A DNA stretch of 64,000 bases from Colwellia piezophila ATCC BAA-637 (lineage in GTDB: Bacteria > Pseudomonadota > Gammaproteobacteria > Enterobacterales > Alteromonadaceae): NCBI RefSeq assembly GCF_000378625.1, contig NZ_KB905160.1, forward strand, positions 287,552 through 351,551. Reading direction: 5' to 3'. The notes beneath the pieces were generated by a model. The model was not told where the DNA came from, did not search any database, and worked only from the letters and a program-made list of their open reading frames with translations. Shown here in pieces: positions 38,612 to 48,693 of this stretch. Position numbers and translations under genes: made by a program. Within the stretch, counting starts at the first letter, position 1. Each line of letters opens with the position of its first letter.

Positions 38612-39718
38612 ATGACTTCCATCGTATTATTTTGTCGTCCAGGCTTTGAAAAAGAGTGTGGCGCAGAAATCCAAGACAAAGCGGCTTGGAATGAAATGTA
38701 TGGCTATTTAGAGCTAAAGAAAGATAAAGGCATAGTCTTTTTTCATCTACAAGAAAGTGCACATGGTGAAGAATTAATGAATAAGTTGCCTCTTAAGCGA
38801 CTTGTTTTTGCCCGTCAGTGGTTTATCACAGTAACTGATACCATCGCATTACCTGACTACAATCGTGTTGAAGCTATTATTGAAGCGCTAGGCTCTAAAT
38901 GGCAATATAGCGATTTACGTATGGAAATGGCTGATGATAATGATGGCAAAACCTTAAGTAAGTTTTGTCGTAAGCTCTCAGTGCCTTTGCGCCAAGCATT
39001 ACGTAAAAACAAAATACTTACCCAAAAAGGTAATAACTCTGCCGATGATCCCGATGGCGCTATCTTACATGCCTTATTTTTAAGTGGCCAAGAAGTTATT
39101 TTAGGGTTTTCATTAGTTCGTAATAGCTCTCCACATGTAATGGGTATTCCTAGATTAAAGTTTCCTAGCGCATCACCAAGCCGTTCCACTTTGAAACTTG
39201 ATGAAGCATTTTTATACTTTATTCCTCGTGATGAGTGGGATGAACGGCTAACTTCCGGTATGAATGCTGTCGATTTAGGTTCAGCTCCTGGAGGGTGGAC
39301 TTATCAATTAGTGCGTCGTGGCATGATGGTTACAGCAATAGATAATGGTGCTATGGCTGAGTCATTAATGGAAACGGGGCAAGTAAAGCATAAGATGATG
39401 GATGGTTTTAAATACGTGCCAATGAAGCAAAATGTCCATTGGTTGGTATGTGATATGATAGAAAAGCCACAACGTGTCGCTAAGCTAATGAGTAAGTGGC
39501 TGTTGCATGGCTATTGTAAAGAAGCGATATTTAACTTAAAGCTACCAATGAAAGGTCGATACCAACAAGTCACCAATGATCTACAATCGATTAAAGATGC
39601 GTTTGGCGAACATAATGTTAAATATGAGCTTTACGCGAAGCACCTTTATTATGATCGTGAAGAGATCACGGTACATGCGCGTTTACTTTCTCCGGCGCCG
39701 TTGAAGGAAAAAGATTAA
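38612..39718 (+). CDS. rlmM: 23S rRNA 2'-O-ribose C2498 methyltransferase
   Basis: 368 residues. N-terminal THUMP-like RNA-binding region starts IVLFCRPGFEKECGAEI. The Rossmann-type methyltransferase domain has VDLGSAPGGWTYQLVRRG, then VCDM and NLKLPMKGRYQ, giving the K-D-K-E catalytic set. It modifies C2498 of 23S rRNA. It ends the gcvA cluster and has a strong terminator behind it. Confidence 0.95.
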   Translation: MTSIVLFCRPGFEKECGAEIQDKAAWNEMYGYLELKKDKGIVFFHLQESAHGEELMNKLPLKRLVFARQWFITVTDTIALPDYNRVEAIIEALGSKWQYSDLRMEMADDNDGKTLSKFCRKLSVPLRQALRKNKILTQKGNNSADDPDGAILHALFLSGQEVILGFSLVRNSSPHVMGIPRLKFPSASPSRSTLKLDEAFLYFIPRDEWDERLTSGMNAVDLGSAPGGWTYQLVRRGMMVTAIDNGAMAESLMETGQVKHKMMDGFKYVPMKQNVHWLVCDMIEKPQRVAKLMSKWLLHGYCKEAIFNLKLPMKGRYQQVTNDLQSIKDAFGEHNVKYELYAKHLYYDREEITVHARLLSPAPLKEKD

Positions 39719-39756
39719 TTGTTAGTGTTTTTTTAAACAACTGAACGAATGATAAA

Positions 39757-39801
39757 TAAAAAAGCTATCTAGTTTATTAATTAACTAGATAGCTTTTTTT
39801 T
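39757..39801. terminator. Bidirectional terminator between rlmM and the isocitrate dehydrogenase gene
   Basis: AAGCTATCTAGTT and AACTAGATAGCTT form a 13-base stem around eight bases, with A-run before and T-run after. Confidence 0.92.
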
Positions 39802-39840
39802 GTATCAGGCTTTGAATGCTAAGTCTTAAGAAACTAAGGC

Positions 39841-40848
39841 TTATAGTCTTTCAAGTACTGCTTGGGTGAAGTCAGTTGTGCCGTGGCTACCACCTAAATC
39901 ACCTGTGGTTCTATCACCAGAGGCAATAACATCTGTAATAGCAGCTCTGATTTTTTCTGCTTTATCGCTCATATCTAAGTATTCAAGCATTTGAATTGCC
40001 GCTAACATCACTGACGTAGGGTTTGCTATATTCTTTCCGGTAATATCAGGTGCACTACCATGCACAGCTTCAAAAATTGCACAATCTTCACCGATGTTGG
40101 CACCTGGCGCCATGCCAAGTCCGCCAACTAGGCCGGCACATAAGTCAGATATAATATCGCCAAACAAGTTAGTGGTTACTATGACGTCAAACTGCTCTGG
40201 GTTCATCACCAGTTGCATGCAACAGTTATCAACAATCATTTCGGTTGATTCAATGTCAGGGTATCGCAGAGCTACTTCACGGGCAACTTTTAAGAACAAG
40301 CCTGAAGTAGATTTTAAAATGTTTGCTTTATGAACAGCGGTTACTTTTTTACGGCCTTGTTTGCGGGCAGTTTCATAAGCAAAGGTTAATATTTTTTCAG
40401 CTCCATCACGGGTAATAATACTCATTGCTTGAGCTTCAGTACCATCCTCAGAGACCACTTGACCAACACCTGAATACATACCTTGGGTGTTCTCTCTAAC
40501 GGTAATGATATCAATGTTTTCATAACGCGCTTTAGTGCCTTTAAATGACAATACCGGGCGTAAATTTGCATATAATTTAAATTGCTTGCGTAAGGCGACA
40601 TTGATAGAGGTAAAGCCTTCGCCAATAGGCGTGGTTAATGGTCCCTTCAACGTGATCTTATTTTTTGCGATAAGCTTAAGGGTCTCTTCAGGTACTAATT
40701 CTCCATGCTTTTCTAAGGCTGTTAAGCCTGCATCAGCAAATTGATACTCAAAATTACAGCCGGCTTTATCGAGTACTTTAAGGGTTGCATCGATAATACT
40801 TGGACCGATACCGTCGCCAGGAATTACCGTTATGGTTTGTTTAGTCAT
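39841..40848 (-). CDS. Isocitrate dehydrogenase, short NAD-type
   Basis: 335 residues of the isocitrate/isopropylmalate dehydrogenase family: VIPGDGIGPSII, the substrate segment TSINVALRKQFKLYANLRPV (Ser and three Arg), VRENTQGMYSG, DNCCMQLVMNP, NLFGDIISD and the HGSAPDITGKNIANP adenine loop. This short form resembles NAD-dependent enzymes of the TCA cycle rather than the 416-residue E. coli Icd. Coenzyme preference is inferred. Single gene with a possible promoter near 40916-40945. Confidence 0.87.
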   Translation of the reverse strand: MTKQTITVIPGDGIGPSIIDATLKVLDKAGCNFEYQFADAGLTALEKHGELVPEETLKLIAKNKITLKGPLTTPIGEGFTSINVALRKQFKLYANLRPVLSFKGTKARYENIDIITVRENTQGMYSGVGQVVSEDGTEAQAMSIITRDGAEKILTFAYETARKQGRKKVTAVHKANILKSTSGLFLKVAREVALRYPDIESTEMIVDNCCMQLVMNPEQFDVIVTTNLFGDIISDLCAGLVGGLGMAPGANIGEDCAIFEAVHGSAPDITGKNIANPTSVMLAAIQMLEYLDMSDKAEKIRAAITDVIASGDRTTGDLGGSHGTTDFTQAVLERL

Positions 40849-41202
40849 GTAAGTTCACCTTGTTCCAATTTGTTTGAAAAAAAATCTGATTTAGCACCTT
40901 GAGTTCGTCTCTGCTCTATTACTTATAATGGGCACAATGCGTCAATATTTAAGTAATTACTTGCTCCGATTTAAGGCAAGACAGACAATAAATTGTTGCT
41001 GTTTTTCCTGGAAATAAATCGCTAAGTCATACCGGGGCATTAAGTGGTCTGCTCAGTGCTTTGTTGAGGTATTTTATATCATGACATCACTCTGTAAGCG
41101 AGCTTGAAAGATTTTATCACGAACGCCAAAAAGGGGGATTTAAGCGCGTTCGTCATTTAATACTAGATAGTAGGGGGGATCGCAGGCCGTATCAATCTGA
41201 CT
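40849..41202. other. Intergenic upstream of the isocitrate dehydrogenase gene
   Basis: 354 bp. On the minus strand TTGACG (40940-40945) and TAATAG (40916-40921) at 18-base spacing could be the promoter. Nothing else is seen. Confidence 0.4.
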
Positions 41203-41628
41203 TTAGTCTATAATAGGGGCTTTTTTACCGATGTTGGGGTGGTTTTTAATGATGCCCCATTGTTCTGGGTAGTTATTTCCTAAACCTATCTCTTTGAGGG
41301 TGCCATTGATAAACAATAAGAAGCTACATTCGTCTTGTGTGGTAATACCATCGGATTTTACATGCTGAGTCCGATAAAACATGACTTGGTAATTAACATC
41401 GTCAACTTTTCTCGCCTCGGTTAAGTCAGGGCTGCCTAGCTGAGATAGGGCTTGTTCGAAAGTGAACTCTTCTAATTTTATCTTAGCAATAAATTGGCGG
41501 TTATAAGTTTCTCTATCATCCCATTTCATTTGATCTGGACTATCATCATAAAAGGTAACAACAAGGGCAACAAAAGCGGCATAAACCGTTAGTGCAAGTA
41601 GGATTCGGCCGATTACTTTCTTATTCAT
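41203..41628 (-). CDS. DUF3192 protein, membrane-anchored form
   Basis: 141 residues. A single N-terminal hydrophobic helix (ILLALTVYAAFVALVVTF) precedes a DUF3192 domain: NRQFIAKIKL, TFEQALSQLGSPDLTEA, VMFYRTQHVKSDGITTQDECSFLLFINGTL. It is a paralogue of the lipoprotein at 49879. Probably faces the periplasm. Function unknown. It is 30 bases downstream of xni. Confidence 0.85.
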   Translation of the reverse strand: MNKKVIGRILLALTVYAAFVALVVTFYDDSPDQMKWDDRETYNRQFIAKIKLEEFTFEQALSQLGSPDLTEARKVDDVNYQVMFYRTQHVKSDGITTQDECSFLLFINGTLKEIGLGNNYPEQWGIIKNHPNIGKKAPIID

Positions 41629-41658
41629 AGTTATTTTTCTTTTATAATTAAACTGATT

Positions 41659-42537
41659 TTACAATGAGTTTCTATCACCATTAATGGCAATTATATTATC
41701 ATTAATTTCATGCTCAGGTGAAGGTGTTGTTAATCGTATATCTTTTAAATTAAAGCCTAAAGGAATATCTTGCTTTAATGTGAGTAGTTTTCTGGCCAAA
41801 TCCATCTGCTCAACGCTATTGGTTAATTTCTCTGCAATTGTCGCTTTTAAGTCGCTTGCGTTGAGCATGGCTTTTAATGAACCATATTGATTCAGTAATT
41901 TTGCCGCATTTACTTGGCCAATACCAGCGACACCTTCAATTTTATTGGTGTTGTCACCCGTTAAGGTCCAAAAGTCTATCAGTTGAGATGACTTTACATT
42001 GAACTTGTTTTGTACATGCTCTTCATCGAGGTAGCGACGATTAAAGTAATCATAAATATGAATATTAGGGCGAAGTAATGATAAAAAGCCTTTGTCAGTT
42101 GAAATAATGGTAACTTTTTGGCCATGAAGCGCCATTTTTACGGCTAACGTGGCAATAAGATCATCCGCTTCATCTTCATCGGAAGTTAATGAGTCAACTC
42201 CCTGTGCCATAAAGGCATCTTGCATCTGGGTTAATTTATTGGCCAGATGCTCAGGCATTTTTTTCCTACCTTTTTTATAGCCTTCAAAAATCTGATAGCG
42301 CCAACAAGGCTGCTGGCTGTCAAAAACGGCTAATGCATGAGTCGGTTTATGCTGTTCAATAATTTTTATTACTGCGTTCACACACGTTTTTTGGGTGTTA
42401 AATAGTACTTGTTTTACTGTACTGCTCGACAGCTCATCGCCGGCTTGCTGGGTTATCTGTTTAAAAGGACGCTCTTGCACAGCGTACACCCGACGAATTA
42501 AGTTTAGGGCATCAATGAGTATTAAATGAGCTGACAA
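41659..42537 (-). CDS. xni: Xni-like protein of the 5'-nuclease (FEN) family
   Basis: 292 residues. Shares with polymerase I 5'-nuclease domains LILIDALNLIRR, ALAVFDSQQPCWRY, the acidic cluster DEDEADDLIATLA, STDKGFLSLL and a helix-hairpin-helix (KIEGVAGIGQVNAAKLLNQYG). Xni/ExoIX is a flap-endonuclease homologue. It is somewhat longer than E. coli (251), mainly at the C-terminus. It follows ppnN by two bases, the same pairing as in E. coli. Confidence 0.9.
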   Translation of the reverse strand: MSAHLILIDALNLIRRVYAVQERPFKQITQQAGDELSSSTVKQVLFNTQKTCVNAVIKIIEQHKPTHALAVFDSQQPCWRYQIFEGYKKGRKKMPEHLANKLTQMQDAFMAQGVDSLTSDEDEADDLIATLAVKMALHGQKVTIISTDKGFLSLLRPNIHIYDYFNRRYLDEEHVQNKFNVKSSQLIDFWTLTGDNTNKIEGVAGIGQVNAAKLLNQYGSLKAMLNASDLKATIAEKLTNSVEQMDLARKLLTLKQDIPLGFNLKDIRLTTPSPEHEINDNIIAINGDRNSL

Positions 42538-42539
42538 TG

Positions 42540-43886
42540 TTAACCCTCAATGACTTTATAGCAGGGGGTATACTCACTACCAGGAAGCTTCATCCGTTGT
42601 TGACTAACAAAGGAGGCGAGTAATTTATCCATTAAGACCATTATTTTCTTATCCCCGGATATTTCGAAAGGACCAAACTGTCGAATAGCTTTTATGCCAC
42701 CTGACTTTACATTACCAGCGACTATGCCTGAAAAAACACGGCGTAAATTAGCCGCTAGCTCTGCTGTGGGTAGTTCATAGCTAATACTTAGCGCGGCCAT
42801 ATTCTCGTGGGTTGGCTCAAAAGGGTGCTGAAATTCTTCTTCAATGACTAGGGACCAATTAAAGTGGTAGGCATCACCGGTTGCTTTTCTGTGTGCCAAT
42901 ACTTTATCAAGACCACTCTTCATCAACTGGGCAACCTTAACGGCATCGTCAACGACAATTTCATAGAGCGATTGTGCTCGTTCACCTAAAGTAGCACCTA
43001 TAAATGCGTCTATCTCATTAAAATAGTCAATGGCACTTGAAGGCCCAGTAAGAATTATAGGAAGTTGCTGCTCGGTATTTTTTTCATTAAGCATAATACC
43101 TAAAATGTAGAGTAATTCTTCAGCCGTGCCCGCACCGCCGGGAAAAATAATAATACCATGTGAAATTCGCACAAATGCTTCTAAGCGCTTTTCAATATCG
43201 GGCATGATGACTAATTCATTCACTATTGGATTAGGTGGCTCTGCAGCAATAATGCTTGGCTCAGTTAAACCTATGTAGCGACCTTCTTTATTGCGTTGTT
43301 TGGCGTGCCCTATAGTCGCTCCCTTCATCGGGCCTTTCATTGCCCCAGGACCACAACCAGTACAGATATTAAACCCCCGAAGACCTAGTTGGTAACCGAC
43401 ATCTTTAGTGTATTTGTACTCATTATGTTTAATTGAATGGCCACCCCAACACGTCACTAAATTAGGTTCTGTTTCGGGTAATATAGCATTGGCATTTCTT
43501 AGGATATCGAAAGTGGCATCAGTAATGTCTTCTGAAGAGCTTGGCATTGTTCTGTAACGGCTGTGAAGAAAAAGGATGTCTCGAAGAACAGCTGACAGGT
43601 GCTCTCTAATGCCGCGAATTATTTTGTCATCAACGAAGGCATGGGTTGGAGGGTTTGTTAAATCTATCTTAACACCCCGCTCACGCCTAAGTACTTGGAT
43701 TTCAAAGGAGAGGTATTGCTGATATATCTCTTCTGCATCATCGGTATTCGACCCAGCGTTAAGTACAGCAAGAGAGCAATTTCGGTAAAGTTTGTATAAA
43801 GAGCTTGTCACTGATTGTTGAAGTTGATCTACTTCTGCTTGTGAAAGCAAGTTCATATTGCCGACAGGATTAATTTGAATATGCAT
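42540..43886 (-). CDS. ppnN: Nucleotide 5'-monophosphate nucleosidase PpnN
   Basis: 448 residues. The central LOG-like domain shows [29 protein letters not shown] and [16 protein letters not shown], flanked by the N- and C-terminal domains typical of YgdH. PpnN cleaves purine monophosphates to base and ribose 5-phosphate and is activated by (p)ppGpp. Length agrees with E. coli (454). It shares a transcript with xni and probably the DUF3192 gene. Confidence 0.95.
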   Translation of the reverse strand: MHIQINPVGNMNLLSQAEVDQLQQSVTSSLYKLYRNCSLAVLNAGSNTDDAEEIYQQYLSFEIQVLRRERGVKIDLTNPPTHAFVDDKIIRGIREHLSAVLRDILFLHSRYRTMPSSSEDITDATFDILRNANAILPETEPNLVTCWGGHSIKHNEYKYTKDVGYQLGLRGFNICTGCGPGAMKGPMKGATIGHAKQRNKEGRYIGLTEPSIIAAEPPNPIVNELVIMPDIEKRLEAFVRISHGIIIFPGGAGTAEELLYILGIMLNEKNTEQQLPIILTGPSSAIDYFNEIDAFIGATLGERAQSLYEIVVDDAVKVAQLMKSGLDKVLAHRKATGDAYHFNWSLVIEEEFQHPFEPTHENMAALSISYELPTAELAANLRRVFSGIVAGNVKSGGIKAIRQFGPFEISGDKKIMVLMDKLLASFVSQQRMKLPGSEYTPCYKVIEG

Positions 43887-43982
43887 AGCTCACTCCTTTA
43901 TGCTTTTTTTATAATTATGATGAAATATAGCTTTATCAGGCGAGGTTTTTATCAGCATAATTATTGGGTTTTATATGGTTAA

Positions 43983-45590
43983 TTATTTTATATACACAAC
44001 TTGGTTTTTACCCGATTTTTTCGCTTTATACATGGCTTCATCGGCACGCTCAAAAGCTATATGAATATTGTCATCAGCCCTTATATGAGTAGCACCTATG
44101 GAAAAGGTGATACTTACCTTGTTGCTTTTAAACTTGAATGGTAAGCGAGCGACATATTTATTTAAAACACTAAGCTCTGCTATGAGGGCCTTTTCCTGGA
44201 TTTTAGAATAAATTAATACAAATTCTTCGCCACCATAGCGACCAACAAAGACGTCTTTGCTGACGTGGTTCAGTATAGTATTCGCGATGACTTGCAGGGT
44301 TTTATCGCCAGCGGTGTGTCCATAGTTATCATTAATTTTCTTAAAATCATCAATGTCGAGTACCACTAGTGCTAATTCGAAAGGTTTATGATGAAAACGT
44401 ACCATTGCTTTAGCAAAGTACTCATCAAAAGCCGCTCTATTACCGAGTTTAGTAAGGGCATCTTGCATACTTCTTTTTTGTTGGTTAGCAAGTTTCTCTT
44501 CAAATATTTTACTTTGTGCTTCAAGTTGTTCGACCTTAGCTGACATATCTTGCAGTTTATCCGCTAATTTTTGCTGGCTTTGTTGTTCAAACTTTGATTT
44601 TTGTTCTAATGTACTGGCGATAAATTGCAACTTCTCATTAATGTCTTCTTTTACTTGATTTAATGATGATGCTCTTTCAACGCTATCTGTCATCTCAATA
44701 AGCTGGACTTGTAGCTTTTTATTGATCTTGTCATTGGTATTCTGATTGTCTCTTTGTATGACAATAGTTTCTTTAACGGCACTTTGTACGGTTGATAAGG
44801 TGGCACTTAAGCGAGTTAAAAAATTCTTGGCGCTATTTTGTTCATCTTTAAAGTCGGCAACAATGACATCAAAAATATCTATAACATGCTGAAGTACTTC
44901 CCCCTGAGAACTATCAACCAAGAGTTTTTTCTTTATGGCTAATAAATCACTCATATGTGAGTTAGAAAGGGGTAAATCGCTTAATGATAAGGATATTTTT
45001 TCAAGGATAGCGCTACTAATTATTTGCTCATTTTCACTGTACTGCTTACTTGAAGCAGAAGTAACCGTGGTTGTCTGCAATAGGCCTTGTTTAGGTATAC
45101 CATTCTTAGCTTTTAGTGCATGGTGATAAAAAGTTAATAGTTGACTTAATAAAGGGATATATTGAATTAAGGCATCTTTACTTTCTTTAGTCTCTTTTAA
45201 TAGCGAACGTAAATCTCTTCGTAAATCATCAGGTAGACCATTAATTTTTTGTAAGATCAAGCCTGCTTGATTAAACTGCTCATGTATATGGAGAATGTTC
45301 TTTTCATTGGTAAGACTATGGTATTGCAATAATTTAGTAATGACATTGATTTTAGTTTCAATATCACTGATAGGAGCTGATTTGTTAAATAAGGTTCTGA
45401 GTTGCGCTAAACGATTGTCTAACTCAAGATCAATTCCCTTAGAAATAAGGGATAATTTAGCAATAAATTGAATGAACAGGCTTGATTGCTGATTGAAATC
45501 TTCTTGGAGTGAACTACGAGACTCAATTGCGCTATCAAGCTTTCTTTTTAGTGCCACAAGCTGCTTTTTGGCAATCGTACTGTCATTCAT
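43983..45590 (-). CDS. Diguanylate cyclase with long coiled-coil N-terminus
   Basis: 535 residues. The first 360 are helical and charged, with heptad-like coiled coil near 290-370, and show no membrane segment. The GGDEF domain (about 375-535) has DALTKLGNRAAFDEYF, DIDDFKKINDNYGH and RYGGEEFVLIY, so it should make c-di-GMP. Unlike the cyclase at 7094 there is no RxxD inhibitory site at the expected position. The coiled coil probably mediates dimerisation. Confidence 0.88.
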   Translation of the reverse strand: MNDSTIAKKQLVALKRKLDSAIESRSSLQEDFNQQSSLFIQFIAKLSLISKGIDLELDNRLAQLRTLFNKSAPISDIETKINVITKLLQYHSLTNEKNILHIHEQFNQAGLILQKINGLPDDLRRDLRSLLKETKESKDALIQYIPLLSQLLTFYHHALKAKNGIPKQGLLQTTTVTSASSKQYSENEQIISSAILEKISLSLSDLPLSNSHMSDLLAIKKKLLVDSSQGEVLQHVIDIFDVIVADFKDEQNSAKNFLTRLSATLSTVQSAVKETIVIQRDNQNTNDKINKKLQVQLIEMTDSVERASSLNQVKEDINEKLQFIASTLEQKSKFEQQSQQKLADKLQDMSAKVEQLEAQSKIFEEKLANQQKRSMQDALTKLGNRAAFDEYFAKAMVRFHHKPFELALVVLDIDDFKKINDNYGHTAGDKTLQVIANTILNHVSKDVFVGRYGGEEFVLIYSKIQEKALIAELSVLNKYVARLPFKFKSNKVSITFSIGATHIRADDNIHIAFERADEAMYKAKKSGKNQVVYIK

Positions 45591-45863
45591 AAAACAGATT
45601 TATCCTAAATGTAGGGGAGATGTTTAGTGTGTTTGCTTTCAATATTAAAGTAAAGCTAATGACTTTTAATTACTTCGTCAGAAATATAGTACTTAGTATA
45701 AGATAATTTATACATAAAAGTGTTATTTATCAATCTGAAATTCAAATAATTAACTTTTGTTATGGCTGACTAATTTTTTATAGCATTTCGTATTTCATCG
45801 TTGTTAAAATAGCAGTATCTAAGCATCACAACATTGTATCCCTATAATGAGGACGTCACCCAA

Positions 45864-47684
45864 GTGTTTAACTATAAAATTAAATTAATAATAGCAATAT
45901 CTTTATTTTTTGTACAACTAATATCCGCTCATGCCAGTGTGAAAGTCAATATCAGCATAGTTCAGCCGGAGCATCACCTGGCTACAGTAGAGCTGAAATT
46001 TGATCGCGTAAAAACAGAACGTATTGATTTTTATCTACCTACTTGGCGAACTGGACGCTATGAAACTTTAAACTTAGCTAATGGTATACGTGAATTTAGC
46101 GCACAAGACAGTCAAGGAAATAAACTTAACTGGCGTAAAATTGACAAGCATACTTGGCAGGTTAGCGGTGTTAAAGCGAAAGAAATTCACCTAAGCTATC
46201 AGGTATATGCCAATCAACTGGCGAAAAGAACTCGTCACATTGATGACAGTCACGCTTTTTTAGATAGCTCTGCTATCGTGATGTATAGTGCCGAAAGTCG
46301 TGCTTTAAAGCACATAGTTCAGTTAGACGTTCCCAAATTATGGCGTAGCTTTTCAGGACTTAATTCCGGTGAAAATAGCCATCAATTTATCGCTAGTAAT
46401 TATGACCAGTTAATCGACTCGCCAATTGAAACGGGCATTAACGAGCATCATCAATTTAATGTCGATAATCGAAAGTATGAATTAGTTATCTGGGGTGAAG
46501 GTAATTTTGATAGTGCGAAGATGGTAAAAGATCTGAAGGTATTGGTAAGACAAAGCAAGCATATTTGGCAAGGCTACCCGTTTGAACGTTATGTCTTTAT
46601 GGTACATGCAACAAGTGGTGCTCGCGGGGCCACAGAGCATGTGAACTCGACTATTATTCAGCGCTCACGTTATAGCTTTTCAACGCGTAAAGATTATATT
46701 AGCTTTATTGCTGTTGCCGCACATGAGTTCGTTCATACTTGGAATGTCAAGCAGTACCGTCCTGAAGGAATAGTCCCTTATGACTACCAACAAGAAAACT
46801 ATTCCAACTTACTTTGGCTAGTTGAGGGTTCAACCAGTTATTTGCAATATCAATTGCTCTTACGTAGCGGTTTAATAACGGTAGATGAATTCCTGACCAT
46901 ACTGGCTAAACGTATAACGGCTCATTTACATAAACCCGGTCAAGCAAGTCAAAGTGTGGCGCAGGCAAGCTTTGATGCGTGGATAAGTGAAGGTGGGGAT
47001 TACGGTAATAATCATAGTGTAAATATCTATGCGGAAGGCTTTTTAGCTTCTTGGTTACTTGATACTGATATTTTGACTAAAACATCGTTGGCGAAAAGCT
47101 ACCGTAATATTCATAACGAGCTCTATCAGCAATATCGCTTACCTAAAAGCTATAATGAAACTGATGTTATAACACTATTAAAACAAATCACCGGCGGCGA
47201 CTATAAAGCTTGGTGGCAAAAAAATATTCACGGCACACTTGAAATTGATTTTACTACCTTACTTGCTAGTGCTGGTTTAGAGATGAGCTACGCTAAAAAG
47301 ACAAATGATAACTCAGCTGAAGAAACTAAAGTGTGGACTGGCATTAAAACTGAGCAAAGTAATAACGGGCTAGTCATTTCATCGGTCGAGAAAAACAGCC
47401 CCGCATGGCATGCAGGGTTAACTACCCAAGATGTGATTGTTGCCGTTGATGGTTTACGCATAAATGATAAAGACTTGTTAACTCGTTTAAAAGACTTTAA
47501 ACCAGAGCAAACGATTGATATCACTTATTTTCGACGAGATAAATTAGCGACTAGCCAGGTAAAACTAGCGGCTATAGCTAAAAACAAGCTAAAGGTGGTT
47601 CCTATAGTTAAAGCAAGTAAAGCACAAAAAGCCTTTTTCAAGGCATGGATCGGTGTTGATTTTCCAGAAAAAAATAATAGCTAA
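45864..47684 (+). CDS. Exported M61 family (glycyl-type) aminopeptidase with PDZ domain
   Basis: About 606 residues. Signal peptide (KLIIAISLFFVQLISAHA), an N-terminal beta domain, then the zinc site HEFVHTWNVKQYRPEG with the third ligand in LWLVEGSTSYLQYQLLLRSG, and a C-terminal PDZ domain (GLVISSVEKNSPAWHAGLTTQDVIVAVDG). I start at GTG 45864, which has GAGGA ten bases upstream and places the signal peptide at the N-terminus; TTG 45834 would add ten residues. Probably periplasmic peptide degradation. Confidence 0.9.
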   Translation: MFNYKIKLIIAISLFFVQLISAHASVKVNISIVQPEHHLATVELKFDRVKTERIDFYLPTWRTGRYETLNLANGIREFSAQDSQGNKLNWRKIDKHTWQVSGVKAKEIHLSYQVYANQLAKRTRHIDDSHAFLDSSAIVMYSAESRALKHIVQLDVPKLWRSFSGLNSGENSHQFIASNYDQLIDSPIETGINEHHQFNVDNRKYELVIWGEGNFDSAKMVKDLKVLVRQSKHIWQGYPFERYVFMVHATSGARGATEHVNSTIIQRSRYSFSTRKDYISFIAVAAHEFVHTWNVKQYRPEGIVPYDYQQENYSNLLWLVEGSTSYLQYQLLLRSGLITVDEFLTILAKRITAHLHKPGQASQSVAQASFDAWISEGGDYGNNHSVNIYAEGFLASWLLDTDILTKTSLAKSYRNIHNELYQQYRLPKSYNETDVITLLKQITGGDYKAWWQKNIHGTLEIDFTTLLASAGLEMSYAKKTNDNSAEETKVWTGIKTEQSNNGLVISSVEKNSPAWHAGLTTQDVIVAVDGLRINDKDLLTRLKDFKPEQTIDITYFRRDKLATSQVKLAAIAKNKLKVVPIVKASKAQKAFFKAWIGVDFPEKNNS

Positions 47685-47703
47685 AGCCGAAGAATAATAA
47701 AAC

Positions 47704-47742
47704 GGTACTTGAATAGCTTCATAGGCATTCAAGTACCTTTTT
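47704..47742. terminator. Bidirectional terminator between the M61 gene and queF
   Basis: GGTACTTGAAT and ATTCAAGTACC pair over 11 bases around 12 bases, with T5 after it on the plus strand and TTTTATTATT on the minus strand. Confidence 0.88.
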
Positions 47743-47778
47743 ATTACGGCTATAACACATAGGTCTAAAGGCTGATAT

Positions 47779-48639
47779 TTATTGGCGCAATGTTCTCGCG
47801 AAAGGGGCATGTTCAATATGACTGCTTCTAAATGGGTTGATGTCCAACCCTCCACGTCTGGTATAACGAGCGAATACGGTTAACTCTTCTAGTTGGCAGA
47901 ATGTTTGTAAATCACAAAAAATTCTTTCCACACACTGTTCATGAAATTCATTATGCTGGCGAAAGGAGATTAAGTACTGTAGCAAAGCCGCGTGGTTTAT
48001 TGCCTTACCGCGGTAATGAATATAAATACTAGCCCAGTCAGGCTGATTGGTAATTAAGCAATTAGACTTTAATAAATGACTAACTAAATGCTCCTCAACG
48101 TGTTCGCTCTCTTTTTTGTCTTGTGCTTTAGTGAGTAGCTTTGCATCATACTGGTAGTTATCGACACTAATGTCTTCACCATCGATACAATAGCTGTTAT
48201 CCGCACTTTTAACTATGTTGAGACCCGGGCAGTGTTCTACGCCGAATAAACTGACTTTAGCGGGTGAGCCGGCTATTTTTGATAGATCTTTGATTAATAT
48301 CTGCTCAACATCTTTGATACTGGCAAAGCGAGTTTGATTAAAACTATTTAAATACAGCTTAAATGATTTTGACTCAACAATATTTTCACTGGTGCAAGCA
48401 AACCGAAATTCAGCAACCGCGACGACCGGTTTTCCTTTTGCATTAAGCCATGACAATTCATAGCCATACCAGACATCTTCACCAACGAAAGGTAAATTGC
48501 CTTTATTTAGTGCTAAGTCGTCCCTATTTAAACTTCTAGGTACTCCTTGCAGTAAATCTGCGGTATATTCGCTGCAATATTGCGTACTTTTCCCCAGTTT
48601 TAACTTGCTTAGTTCAATTGCATTTTGATAATTGGCCAT
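47779..48639 (-). CDS. queF: 7-cyano-7-deazaguanine reductase QueF
   Basis: 286 residues, the long two-half form found in E. coli. It reduces preQ0 to preQ1 in queuosine synthesis with NADPH. Motifs: VESKSFKLYLNSFNQTRF (the E-S-K substrate site), LLKSNCLITNQPDWASIYIHYRG with the nucleophilic Cys and the Asp, and RYTRRGGLDINPFRSS. No preQ1 riboswitch was recognised in the 54-base gap to divergent syd. Confidence 0.95.
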   Translation of the reverse strand: MANYQNAIELSKLKLGKSTQYCSEYTADLLQGVPRSLNRDDLALNKGNLPFVGEDVWYGYELSWLNAKGKPVVAVAEFRFACTSENIVESKSFKLYLNSFNQTRFASIKDVEQILIKDLSKIAGSPAKVSLFGVEHCPGLNIVKSADNSYCIDGEDISVDNYQYDAKLLTKAQDKKESEHVEEHLVSHLLKSNCLITNQPDWASIYIHYRGKAINHAALLQYLISFRQHNEFHEQCVERIFCDLQTFCQLEELTVFARYTRRGGLDINPFRSSHIEHAPFARTLRQ

Positions 48640-48693
48640 AAATTTTTCAGTAGTGAGCTAGTATCTTGCTATTTTAAAGGATCTTCTCTTTAT

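Noticed and set aside
48625-48693. Longer syd start inside queF
   Set aside because: The added 23 residues are not conserved and lie over the divergent gene's start. ATG 48694 matches the family.
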